DNA from: an uncultured Chloroflexota bacterium
Lineage (GTDB): Bacteria; Chloroflexota; Anaerolineae; Anaerolineales; Anaerolineaceae
Direction of reading: 5' to 3'
NCBI GenBank assembly: GCA_902795255.1
Contig: CADBKS010000108.1
Span: forward strand, 1-9,662
Length of the DNA stretch: 9,662 nucleotides
The translations under genes were made by a program, and so were the position numbers. The notes beneath the pieces are model-generated. The model saw nothing but the letters and a program-made list of their open reading frames with translations. It did not search any database and was not told the DNA's origin. This document shows, one piece after another, positions 1-5,926 of this stretch. Each line of letters begins with the position of its first letter. The stretch's first letter is position 1.

Positions 1-60
1 TGCTTTCCGGTCCGCGGAGATGCGGACGCGGAACCATCATTACTGCGGGGTGAACCATGA
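1..60 (+). CDS. Possible 3' end of an upstream gene
   Basis: Frame 1 is open from the left edge and ends in TGA at 58-60, which overlaps the ATG at 57-59 of the next gene as ATGA. This is a common arrangement for translationally coupled genes. Only about 19 codons are visible (ending ...LRGEP), so no family can be assigned. The other frames are also open or end nearby, and the same stretch contains a small 6-bp hairpin (10-15 with 22-27). This call rests only on the overlap and could be chance. Confidence 0.25.
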   Translation, partial: CFPVRGDADAEPSLLRGEP

Positions 61-710
61 AATACGGTGAATCATTTTTTTGTATTTTTTACCTGCTGAC
101 AGCGCTCATTTTCGGGATCCTGATCCTGAAGAAGGCTCAAAACCGGGCCGGAAAACTGATGGGCACAGCGGTGCTGATCCTCGGTTTCGGGGACGCTTTC
201 CACCTTGTCCCGCGGGTCCTCAATTATTTCGTTGACGCAGACTTCACCGCCGCCCTTGGGATCGGCAAGCTCATCACATCCGTTACCATGACGGTCTTCT
301 ATGTGTACATGTACCACATCGCGCTTTTGTATTACGGGATCGAAGAAAACAGAAGCCTGCGTAATTGGGTGTACGGACTGGCCGCGGTCCGTATCCTGAT
401 CTGCCTGTTTCCGCAGAACGGATGGCTCTCGAACCAAAGCAGCATGCTCTGGGGGATCCTGCGGAACATTCCCTTCGTGATGCTCGGGGCGCTCATCATC
501 GTCCTGTATTACCGCAACCGGATGCGGACGGAGCGGTTCCGCCTGGTCTGGCTCTGGATCCTGCTCTCCTTCCTCTTCTATATCCCTGTCGCCGTATTCG
601 CCGGTGTGGTGCCGATGCTCGGCATGCTGATGCTGCCGAAGACGGTCTGCTATATGATCATTATTTTCACGTTTTACGGAGCGGTAGCAAAGGACCGCGC
701 TGCCCGGTAA
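57..710 (+). CDS. Seven-helix integral membrane protein, unknown function
   Basis: A 217-residue, very hydrophobic protein with about seven predicted membrane helices at roughly residues 7-24, 34-52, 66-92, 103-117, 134-151, 161-181 and 184-207. Loops are short and basic residues cluster in them (KKAQNR, RNRMRTERFR). There is no signal peptide beyond the first helix, no enzymatic motif and no extra soluble domain. The start is supported by GGGGTG six bases before ATG. It is the only convincing + strand protein gene in the window and is followed 45 bp later by a strong hairpin terminator. I recognise the general look of a conserved clostridial hypothetical membrane protein but cannot name a family. 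A sensor or small-molecule carrier role would be a guess. Confidence 0.85.
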   Translation: MKYGESFFCIFYLLTALIFGILILKKAQNRAGKLMGTAVLILGFGDAFHLVPRVLNYFVDADFTAALGIGKLITSVTMTVFYVYMYHIALLYYGIEENRSLRNWVYGLAAVRILICLFPQNGWLSNQSSMLWGILRNIPFVMLGALIIVLYYRNRMRTERFRLVWLWILLSFLFYIPVAVFAGVVPMLGMLMLPKTVCYMIIIFTFYGAVAKDRAAR

Positions 711-754
711 GCGGATCCTTTTATTTCCGGATGTTTCCGGATCGGGAATAAAAA

Positions 755-781
755 GCGCCCGGCTGTCATCAGCCGGGCGTT
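755..781. terminator. Bidirectional rho-independent terminator
   Basis: A perfect 10-bp GC-rich stem (756-765 with 770-779), extendable by a G-T pair and an A-T pair, has a TCAT loop. On the - strand it is followed by TTTTTATT, an ideal U-tract. On the + strand the tail is weaker (TTCTGCATATA). It lies between convergent genes and could end transcription of the membrane-protein gene from the left and of - strand transcripts from the right. Confidence 0.85.
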
Positions 782-785
782 CTGC

Positions 786-810
786 ATATAAAAGCTCACT
801 TTATTGAGCT
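786..810 (-). terminator. Second, weaker terminator on the - strand
   Basis: On the - strand the 6-bp stem AGCTCA/TGAGCT (805-810 with 793-798, 6-nt loop) runs directly into TTTATAT. It lies just before the stronger 755-781 hairpin in the - direction. It could end the transcript of the secreted-protein gene, or, if the structured RNA is really on the - strand, the RNA itself. Confidence 0.4.
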
Positions 811-980
811 CATGGCAATCGGAAGTGAGTAACCAGCACCGTAAGGGGTGGGCTCTGCCCACACCTTTTATGATGCGGTGCAGGAGCAACGCTGCAAGGC
901 ACGGGCCGGCTAAAGCCGCCCGTTGCCCCCGGCACCCCAGCTGTAATATGTTTGGGATGACAGTTTTGATTTTATGTTTT
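793..980 (+). ncRNA. Candidate structured RNA, possibly HEARO/IscB omega-like
   Basis: No convincing protein is encoded here, but the stretch is packed with nested complementarity. Stem A pairs 793-798 with 805-810. An alternative 7-bp stem pairs 795-801 with 823-829. Stem B pairs 836-841 with 876-881 (GCACCG/CGGTGC) and encloses stem C, 843-853 with 857-867, which is 10 bp with one G-A mismatch. Stem D pairs 898-910 with 915-927, 12 bp with two bulges. A weak stem (939-944 with 960-965) followed by TTGATTTTATGTTTT could be a terminator. The order hairpin, CGTAAGG, GCAC-hairpin, CCCCGG resembles my memory of IscB omega-RNA (HEARO) scaffolds, whose guide would lie just 5' of 793. No iscB or tnpB gene is present. 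Most stems pair on either strand, so orientation is inferred from that resemblance and the + strand T-tract. Confidence 0.5.
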
Positions 981-1024
981 CGGCTCTCATGCAGACTTAT
1001 CTGCAATCAGTGGCGGTCACATGT

Positions 1025-1876
1025 TTATGGCATTTCGATATAGTAGCGGCCGTCGTTTGTGACGAGCAGCCCGTCTTCGAAATCGATCGTTCCGATCAGG
1101 GCCCCGTCCGGTCCGTAAAAGGTGTATGAGGTGACCCCGCCGGTGGATGAAATGCAGTCCGCCTTCCCGGTCACTTTTTCGTCCCGGATCAGGGAAAGCA
1201 GCTCCGACTTGTCCGCATCCGTGAGTTCGAGCGGAATGAGACCCTCTTCACTGTCCGCAGAAACGGCGCGGATCTCCGCTCCGCCGAGAGTCTCCGCGTC
1301 CAGTCCCGTGAAACCGGCCACGGACACCGGAAGGAACCCGGCCGGCCCCATCCCGTCCGGATCATAGGCGAAACTGATGACACCCGGGAAGATCCGGCGC
1401 AGCCGCAGGTAAAGTGCCTGCGCGTTCGGATCGGTATTTTCAAAAACACTTTCTCCGGACACCCCCAGCAGAATGAACTCCGGTTCAGCCCCTTCCGTGT
1501 AACGGACCGCCCAGCTTTCTTCGGTGCCGGCGTCTTCGGCAGCACCGTGGGAACGGGTCCCCTGATCCTCAAGACTGCTGATCAGGCTTTTGACCGCAAA
1601 CAGCTCTTCGAAGTCCAGCCGGCCTTCGACGGTGAAGCGGTTGGTGTCGGAGAGATAATCAAGCCGTGCTTTTTCATCCCATCCCATTTCGGAAAACCGG
1701 CCGGAAAGCGTTCGGATGACGCCCTCCTGATCGATGGTGCCGATCTGCAGTTCATCGCCTTCCCCGATCTGCCGGTAAAAGGTATAAAGGATGATCCCGG
1801 GTTCGGCGGATCCCGCCGCGGCCGGAATGATAACGGTCATCAGGATCAGGATAAAAAGACAGATCAGTTTCTTCAT
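1025..1876 (-). CDS. Secreted protein with signal peptide, unknown function
   Basis: A 283-residue protein with a classical signal peptide: MKK, then a hydrophobic core to about residue 20, then AAAGSA before EP, a plausible signal peptidase I site. There is no lipobox cysteine. The mature part is acidic (many D, E and G) with a single Cys near residue 240, so it is probably a soluble extracellular or wall-associated protein. The C-terminal stretch (TSYTFYGPDGALIGTIDFEDGLL) resembles a beta-hairpin repeated loosely from the N-terminal ILYTFYRQIGEG...IGTIDQEG, suggesting an internal structural duplication. I recognise no catalytic motif. AAGGAGC lies eight bases before ATG. The gene is followed on its strand by 240 bp containing the antisense of the candidate RNA and two terminators. 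Confidence 0.85.
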   Translation of the reverse strand: MKKLICLFILILMTVIIPAAAGSAEPGIILYTFYRQIGEGDELQIGTIDQEGVIRTLSGRFSEMGWDEKARLDYLSDTNRFTVEGRLDFEELFAVKSLISSLEDQGTRSHGAAEDAGTEESWAVRYTEGAEPEFILLGVSGESVFENTDPNAQALYLRLRRIFPGVISFAYDPDGMGPAGFLPVSVAGFTGLDAETLGGAEIRAVSADSEEGLIPLELTDADKSELLSLIRDEKVTGKADCISSTGGVTSYTFYGPDGALIGTIDFEDGLLVTNDGRYYIEMP

Positions 1877-2200
1877 GGTGCTGCTCCTTTTCGCGGTATT
1901 TGGACAGGTGTTCTCATTCTCCGGGGCGAAAGCCTCTCATCTTTTTAATGCTTTCCGTACTGAAAATGTTCCGGCCTCCCCGGCGGCTCTGACCGCATCC
2001 CGCACCTCCGGCGGATATTTCAGCCTCATTTTCCCCGGCAGCCGGGGCGCTTTCGCCTGTATTTTGACGGACTTCATGGGAGAGGAGCGATGTGACATAA
2101 GGGATCTGCTCCTCTCACGGATCCGCGTTCCGGAGCAGAGCGCCTGGTTCTTTACAGATCTCCGATCCGTCCATTTCTTATCTCTCCGGTCCGGAGCCGG
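1877..2200. other. Gene-free interval with overlapping inverted repeats
   Basis: About 320 bp between two - strand genes. A + strand reading frame runs through it, but it is antisense to genes on both sides, has no ribosome binding site, and ends inside the TfoX-like gene, so I do not call it. The leader of the secreted-protein gene must lie here. I see an AT-rich patch at 1940-1970 but no clear -35/-10 pair. At 2080-2139 there are two competing stems, described separately. Confidence 0.6.
2080..2139. repeat. Two mutually exclusive hairpins
   Basis: GAGAGGAGC (2080-2088) is perfectly complementary to GCTCCTCTC (2108-2116). The second arm overlaps TCTGCTCC (2105-2112), which is perfectly complementary to GGAGCAGA (2132-2139). 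The two stems, 9 bp and 8 bp, each with a 19-nt loop, cannot form together, an attenuator- or switch-like geometry. On the - strand this lies about 200 nt upstream of the secreted-protein gene. No U-tract follows either stem, so a simple terminator is unlikely. Confidence 0.45.
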
Positions 2201-2512
2201 TCATTTTTTCTTCGGCGCGGGCAGCTCCGGATACATCGCCTGCAGCAGTTTTTTCAGAAACTCCCGGTCGTCCACATTATCAACGAGCAGCATTTCCTTC
2301 GCGCCGTCATAGGGAAGTTCCCATTTGGCATCCGGCATCAGGGCCTTTGCGGCAGCGGTCGGTTTCACCAGAAAGCGGTCATCATATATGCCGCCGACTG
2401 CCTTCCCCCGGTAATAGATGATGTATTCGCCCATCATCGGCCGATAGGACACGTCTTCCAGTTCCGATAACTGTTCCAATATAAAAATAAGGTATTCTTT
2501 GTCTGACGCCAT
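2201..2512 (-). CDS. TfoX/Sxy N-terminal-domain family protein
   Basis: A 103-residue protein matching the TfoX N-terminal domain. It begins MASDKEYLIFILEQL, followed by the RPMMGEYIIYYRGK core around residues 24-37, then VGGIYDDRFLVKPT and KEMLLVDN. In gamma-proteobacteria TfoX/Sxy proteins are competence regulators. Clostridial single-domain members like this one have no established role, and annotation as a competence factor would overreach. The tail is short and basic (PAPKKK). GGGAGA before ATG gives a good ribosome binding site. The L7/L12-like gene ends 33 bp upstream on the same strand, so the two are probably co-transcribed. No terminator with a U-tract is visible after the stop. Confidence 0.88.
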   Translation of the reverse strand: MASDKEYLIFILEQLSELEDVSYRPMMGEYIIYYRGKAVGGIYDDRFLVKPTAAAKALMPDAKWELPYDGAKEMLLVDNVDDREFLKKLLQAMYPELPAPKKK

Positions 2513-2545
2513 CGTATTATCTCCCGCGGGTGTCTCTTAAACGGA

Positions 2546-2932
2546 TCAGCTCCAGACGCGTTCGAGCTGTACGGCAGCTCCCGCATCTTCAAATTCTTTC
2601 TTTATGACGAAAGCGTCCTTATCCGGGCAATGATCATCAATGATTGCCGGAAGGTGCTCTGCACAGTCCCTCGCATCCTTCAGTGAGCGGTAACTGAATA
2701 TGCGGATCAGTTTGATGACCTGCAGTTTGTTCTGGCCGCATTCGGTAAGGATGATCTTATAACCCGGATCCGGATCCGGAAAGGGATCATACTTTTCGGC
2801 AGATACATTAGCGGTGCGGTCCTTTGATGAAACGTCAAGTTTTTCCCGGACCGCCGCAGCCAGGATCTCCAGTTCCTCTTTGTTTAATCCGATGATTTCG
2901 GAGAATAATTCCCCGTGGTTTTTTTCAGCCAT
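2546..2932 (-). CDS. Stand-alone L7/L12-like protein
   Basis: A 128-residue protein laid out like ribosomal stalk protein L7/L12. It has a short helical N-terminus (residues 7-34), a proline/aspartate hinge (about 49-57) and a C-terminal domain (about 58-124). In the C-terminal domain, QNKLQVIKLIR matches the factor-binding helix (ANKVAVIKAVR in E. coli), and SLKDARD matches GLKEAKD, keeping the basic residues that contact GTPase factors as K or R. EFEDAGAAVQLE matches the terminal strand. It is not the normal rplL, since no rplJ, rplA or rpoB is near and the GLGL loop is replaced by FSYRS. It may be a divergent paralog acting on translation factors, or one reused for another partner. The start follows GGGGACAGAGAAA. 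A 31-bp inverted repeat lies 17 nt upstream. Confidence 0.72.
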   Translation of the reverse strand: MAEKNHGELFSEIIGLNKEELEILAAAVREKLDVSSKDRTANVSAEKYDPFPDPDPGYKIILTECGQNKLQVIKLIRIFSYRSLKDARDCAEHLPAIIDDHCPDKDAFVIKKEFEDAGAAVQLERVWS

Positions 2933-2949
2933 TTTCTCTGTCCCCGGTA

Positions 2950-2980
2950 TGAGTCAATTGTACCAGGTACATCTGACTCA
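2950..2980. promoter_or_regulatory. Inverted repeat TGAGTCA-N17-TGACTCA, copy 1
   Basis: Arms at 2950-2956 and 2974-2980 are perfect complements around a 17-nt centre that contains its own palindrome TGTACC-A-GGTACA. On the - strand it ends 17 nt before the start codon of the L7/L12-like gene. A second copy with the same arm sequence and the same spacer length lies exactly 300 bp away. No U-tract follows on either strand, so an operator or a structured leader fits better than a terminator. Confidence 0.6.
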
Positions 2981-3002
2981 CTGCCTCACGAAAGCTCTAT
3001 GG

Positions 3003-3021
3003 ATTCCGGATAAGCCGGAAT
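3003..3021. repeat. Hairpin directly after the Imm32-like gene
   Basis: ATTCCGG (3003-3009) and CCGGAAT (3015-3021) form a 7-bp stem with a 5-nt loop, immediately after the TGA stop of the - strand gene. It sits where a terminator would be, but the downstream - strand sequence has no run of T. It may stabilise the 3' end or be a weak terminator. Confidence 0.4.
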
Positions 3022-3231
3022 TCAGCGCTCTCTCACGATGATCATTTCGGCTGAACCTTCTTCAAGAGAATTATATTCATCATAATGGATATGATCCCCC
3101 GGCACTCCGTCCGCAAGCGCTGTAAGCTGTTTTGCCAGTGAGAGCAACCCCTCCCTGTTCGCGGATATCACGATCCTGCCGTTTTCGGCGTCAGCCCTGA
3201 TCTCAAAGCCATTGATCCATTCAATTTTCAT
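3022..3231 (-). CDS. Imm32-like small protein (orphan immunity-type gene)
   Basis: A 69-residue protein, MKIEWINGFEI..., then ISANREGLLSLAKQL at about residues 22-36 and HIHYDEYNSLEEGSAEMII near the C-terminus. The NREGLLSLA and HxDEYNSLEEGS-E pattern is what I associate with the Imm32 family (immunity proteins predicted in polymorphic toxin systems). That assignment is from memory and not certain. No toxin gene is adjacent; the upstream neighbour is a broken CotH-like gene. I chose the ATG at 3231 over a GTG at 3246 because AGGCGGAG lies at the right distance before the ATG and would be inside the coding region otherwise. The same inverted repeat as before the L7/L12-like gene precedes it. 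Confidence 0.68.
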   Translation of the reverse strand: MKIEWINGFEIRADAENGRIVISANREGLLSLAKQLTALADGVPGDHIHYDEYNSLEEGSAEMIIVRER

Positions 3232-3235
3232 ATTT

Positions 3236-3243
3236 CTCCGCCT
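3236..3243 (-). promoter_or_regulatory. Ribosome binding site fixing the Imm32-like start
   Basis: AGGCGGAG, four bases before the ATG at 3231. It overlaps the first codons of a longer GTG-initiated reading, arguing for the shorter 69-residue product. Confidence 0.6.
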
Positions 3244-3249
3244 CACTAA

Positions 3250-3280
3250 TGAGTCAGGTGGATCCGGTACCGCTGACTCA
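3250..3280. promoter_or_regulatory. Inverted repeat TGAGTCA-N17-TGACTCA, copy 2
   Basis: Arms at 3250-3256 and 3274-3280, centre 3257-3273. Read on the - strand, both copies share TGAGTCAGnnGTACCnG (15 of 17 positions fixed, two free plus one variable) before the centre diverges. This copy ends 18 nt before the Imm32-like start codon. On the + strand it is followed by CTTTTT, so in that direction it could also act as a terminator. The TGA stop of the CotH remnant lies inside the 3274-3280 arm. Confidence 0.6.
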
Positions 3281-3659
3281 CTTTTTGATAATGATCGAGC
3301 CCAGTGCGGTCATGTCGATCCCCTGATTGATAACAGAGCCGGGGCATTTATATGAATGGCTGCGCTGTCTGTTGAATAAGCGCCGAAGGCAGGACTCGAA
3401 TTGCCTTTCGCGGACAAAGCCACCTGTTCGACCGGTTCACCGTCGATCACAACATCCGTCTCGTATTTTACCTTATCTTCTGGATGTGCCGGCAGGTCCT
3501 GCTGATTCGTCTCGGAGATCTGTATATCGACCGTGTGCATGCGGCCGGTGTCAAACAGATCTGACTGATGTTCCGGCGTGCTCTCCGCTGAACAGACATA
3601 AAAAAGACTGAAATCAGGAGCAGGAAGATCAGTTTTGCAGTGAAGCTTTTTATTGACAA
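3278..3659 (-). pseudogene. CotH-like gene remnant, frameshifted and truncated
   Basis: The reading begins at a TTG (3659) with a signal-peptide-like MSIKSFTAKLIFLLLISVFF. It then leaves frame at a six-base A run (3600-3605; T on the coding strand). One extra T there would join it to the frame that continues YVCSAEST...LFDTGRMHTVDIQ, then DKVKYETDVVIDGEPVEQ and LSAKGNSS. HTVDIQISE, KYETDVVIDGEP and KGNSS are typical of the N-terminal part of CotH-family proteins (spore-coat kinase-like, secreted in gut clostridia), which are normally several hundred residues long. After KGNSS the similarity stops. A third frame gives a tail, GSVINQGIDMTALGSIIIKK, ending at 3278. The gene is therefore a remnant with at least one frameshift and a large internal or C-terminal loss. 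Confidence 0.7.
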
Positions 3660-3692
3660 ATTCTCTCTTTCTTACGAACCGGAATTTGCCGT

Positions 3693-4175
3693 TCACGCAT
3701 CTCTTTTACCCGTTTCCGGGATGTTTTCGAGTTTATAAATGTCTAATCCGTCCGCTCTGCCAGTGTACGCGAAGCCGAACATTTCAGCAATATGTTTTGT
3801 CACACTTTGTTCCGGTACACATTCTATGATAACGCTTTTTCCTTCGGACGCTGCTTTTTCGATCAGCTGTTTTGTCAGTTCCTTTGCGCAGCCTTTGCCC
3901 CAGACATCTTTTTTCAGGACCCAGCCGATTTCTTTGCTGCCGGCATCATAATCATGGTAAATCACATATCCGATAAAGCTTCCGCCGGCATTCTCGGCCG
4001 CGTAAATCAGGGGCGGATCGGAAAGACCGGCACTTTCAAGAAAACTCTTTGTCTGCTCCGGGGAAAACGGTGGTTCCAGAAATCGCATGACATCCGGATC
4101 TGAAAGCAGCTTATACAGCTCCGGCAGATCGCTGCCTCTGAAACGGCGGATATTTAGTCTCAACGGGGAATTCAT
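3693..4175 (-). CDS. GNAT-family N-acetyltransferase
   Basis: A 160-residue protein of the Gcn5-related acetyltransferase fold, RimJ/RimL-like. RLNIRRFRGSDLPELYKLLSDPDVMRF is the usual N-terminal strand-helix. FIGYVIYH (67-74) is the central strand, and IGWVLKKDVWGKGCAKEL (83-100) contains the acetyl-CoA-binding loop (WGKGCA). Residues 123-137 (QSVTKHIAEMFGF) match the N-x-x-S/T...-GF C-terminal motif, with N replaced by Q/S. It transfers acetyl from acetyl-CoA to an amine; the acceptor is unknown. It begins 24 bp after the glycosyltransferase gene on the same strand, but no clear ribosome binding site precedes ATG, so translation may depend on the upstream gene. A fragment of a close paralog lies on the other side of that gene. 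Confidence 0.88.
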   Translation of the reverse strand: MNSPLRLNIRRFRGSDLPELYKLLSDPDVMRFLEPPFSPEQTKSFLESAGLSDPPLIYAAENAGGSFIGYVIYHDYDAGSKEIGWVLKKDVWGKGCAKELTKQLIEKAASEGKSVIIECVPEQSVTKHIAEMFGFAYTGRADGLDIYKLENIPETGKRDA

Positions 4176-4199
4176 ATGGTTTACATAAAAAATCAGTGC

Positions 4200-5900
4200 T
4201 TAGTTCTTCAGCCTGTATACGGTCAGATAATCGTTTTCTTTGATGATTTCGGCTTTTGAAATATAATTTTCGTAAAACCACCCGGCCATCTCATTGCTGT
4301 TGTACTTGTGATTGACCTTATGATTATTAAAGGGGACGGTTTCATACCCGGCCACAGATGGCCGGAGAACAAAAACAAAGCTCGGAATTTTATCCGGATG
4401 AGAGCTGAAATACGGCTCTATCCAGTAATTGGATATATTATTGCTCCAGACCGTGGGTGCGCCGATTCCCCATGATGTGCATAAATATCCCCAGGGAAGT
4501 GATTTGGAGAACATTACTTCTCCATCCGGATCTTTCAAATAGATTTCCATTATTGAATCATAGATGCTGTTATATTCGCCGGCATGTTCCGCGGTCGTAA
4601 ACAAACCGGCAGCGGGTCCTTTTGTGATCTTTGTATTCAACTGCCGGAACGGTGCATCGCGGTAAAAGCCAAAAAAGCGGAAACAGACAAACAGAAAGAT
4701 CAATATGCCGGCTGCAAGTCCGGTGAGCACCGGATGCAGCGGGTTTCTGCCTTCTCTTTTTTCAATATTCATGAGCATAAGTATTCCGGCTATTGATGAA
4801 ACTGTGAAACCCACAGTCATGGCATCAAGAACGGTGTCGGAACACAGTGCCCAGGCGGCAGCAGTCAGCAAACCGGCAAAATACAGATAAAGCGAAAAGT
4901 CAAATCTGCCGCGAATCAGTTTATAAACAGCCAGGGGGAGCAGAGACAGCGCAAAGGGGAAACTTATGCCAAAACACACCGCATTTGAAGCATTTGTGAC
5001 AGACTTTATCAGGAACAATACGATAAAAATGTTATATGCGGCAGAAAGGGGACCGGTTATGGGTTTCTTCCGGATCCCCTGAACCATATAAAGCAGCACA
5101 AACAGTCCGAGGACGATCAGTGACCGGGGAATCAGCAAACGGGCGGACTGTACAGCAATTCCGTTCAGAATATATGGAAGTCCTCCTTTTCTGTCGGGAA
5201 CATTCATAAGATACGGGAGGCTTCCGATAATGTCCTGAATGGTGCACCGCCGCAGTATAAAAGCCAGATAAAGGACTGCCGGCACCAGCAGCCCGCTGAG
5301 ATACGTGAGCAACAGCCGCCATTTGTCAGTTCTTTTGCGGAAAACAAGGATCATACAGTTCAATACGGCATATGCGGCAAGGTAGGGATCGCAGAGGACT
5401 GCTCCCGCTGTGCATATTCCTGAAATCAGTATTGTTTTTTTATTTGCTTCCCGCAATAATACAGCGGAAGTTAAAACCAGCAAAAACGCCAGTTTGTAGT
5501 AGCTGCAGCCATTAATATTCGCTCTGGAATATAAAAGGCATAAGACAGAAGCGCAGAGAGTCGGAATGCTCCTGTACAGAGGATCCAGCTTAATATAGAG
5601 GAAGACTGCAGCCGCGCCGGAGAAGAATGTATAAAGGATGCGGTAATACAGGAGGATCCCCGTATTATCATGCGAAAAGATCCTGAAAATCAGGTAAAAC
5701 GGGAAAAGCAGCGGGGTATATAACTGTGTCGGGTGCCATTCATCACGGAATAACGCATCGCCTGTATAGATTCTGTATGTGAATGCCGCATAATTGGATT
5801 CATCCGACTGGCAGAAACTGAAGAAAGACTGTACTGCCAGCAGCAATATGATTACGGCAATGATCAGAAGACATACGGAACCGGATTTCGTTTTCTGCAT
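4200..5900 (-). CDS. GT-C-type membrane glycosyltransferase-like protein
   Basis: A 566-residue polytopic protein. The first helix is at about 9-29, followed by an extracytoplasmic loop with QSDESNYAAF (Asp33-Glu34) and FRDEWHPTQLYTP (Asp53-Glu54). This is the acidic-loop layout of GT-C glycosyltransferases (PMT/ArnT-like), which use lipid-phosphate sugar donors. About ten further helices follow up to about residue 425. A soluble C-terminal domain of about 140 residues comes after, rich in aromatics and ending in YLTVYRLKN, probably outside the membrane. Likely role: adding a sugar to a cell-surface glycan or protein; the substrate is not visible. AGGGGAA lies seven bases before ATG. The gene looks more AT-rich than the left part of the window and is bracketed by GNAT sequence, hinting at insertion. 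It could also be an O-antigen-type polymer protein. Confidence 0.75.
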   Translation of the reverse strand: MQKTKSGSVCLLIIAVIILLLAVQSFFSFCQSDESNYAAFTYRIYTGDALFRDEWHPTQLYTPLLFPFYLIFRIFSHDNTGILLYYRILYTFFSGAAAVFLYIKLDPLYRSIPTLCASVLCLLYSRANINGCSYYKLAFLLVLTSAVLLREANKKTILISGICTAGAVLCDPYLAAYAVLNCMILVFRKRTDKWRLLLTYLSGLLVPAVLYLAFILRRCTIQDIIGSLPYLMNVPDRKGGLPYILNGIAVQSARLLIPRSLIVLGLFVLLYMVQGIRKKPITGPLSAAYNIFIVLFLIKSVTNASNAVCFGISFPFALSLLPLAVYKLIRGRFDFSLYLYFAGLLTAAAWALCSDTVLDAMTVGFTVSSIAGILMLMNIEKREGRNPLHPVLTGLAAGILIFLFVCFRFFGFYRDAPFRQLNTKITKGPAAGLFTTAEHAGEYNSIYDSIMEIYLKDPDGEVMFSKSLPWGYLCTSWGIGAPTVWSNNISNYWIEPYFSSHPDKIPSFVFVLRPSVAGYETVPFNNHKVNHKYNSNEMAGWFYENYISKAEIIKENDYLTVYRLKN

Positions 5901-5918
5901 AACAGGATTCCCCTGTGA

Positions 5919-5924
5919 ATTATA
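5919..5924 (-). promoter_or_regulatory. Possible -10 box for the glycosyltransferase gene
   Basis: A perfect TATAAT on the - strand, 19 nt before the ATG at 5900. No good -35 box is visible at 16-18 nt, and the implied leader is only about 12 nt, so the ribosome binding site would sit at the very 5' end. The flanks form an imperfect palindrome (CCTGAATT ... AATTCACAGG), which could be an operator. Confidence 0.25.
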
Positions 5925-5926
5925 TT

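Noticed and set aside
10..27. 6-bp hairpin GTCCGC/GCGGAC at the left edge as a terminator
   Set aside because: No T-tract on either strand and possibly inside an upstream coding region.
674..1043. Small reading frames on both strands across the candidate RNA
   Set aside because: Cys-, Arg- and His-rich compositions typical of noncoding sequence, no ribosome binding sites, and the DNA is better explained by base-paired structure.
1791..2312. + strand reading frame of 173 codons with a signal-peptide-like start
   Set aside because: It is antisense to the start of the secreted-protein gene and the end of the TfoX-like gene, has no ribosome binding site, and its hydrophobic stretch comes from the complement of ordinary coding and leader sequence.
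3310..3696. A single 128-residue protein starting at 3696
   Set aside because: Its first 30 residues overlap the GNAT stop and look random; only the middle is CotH-like, and the signal peptide sits in another frame, so a frameshifted remnant fits better.
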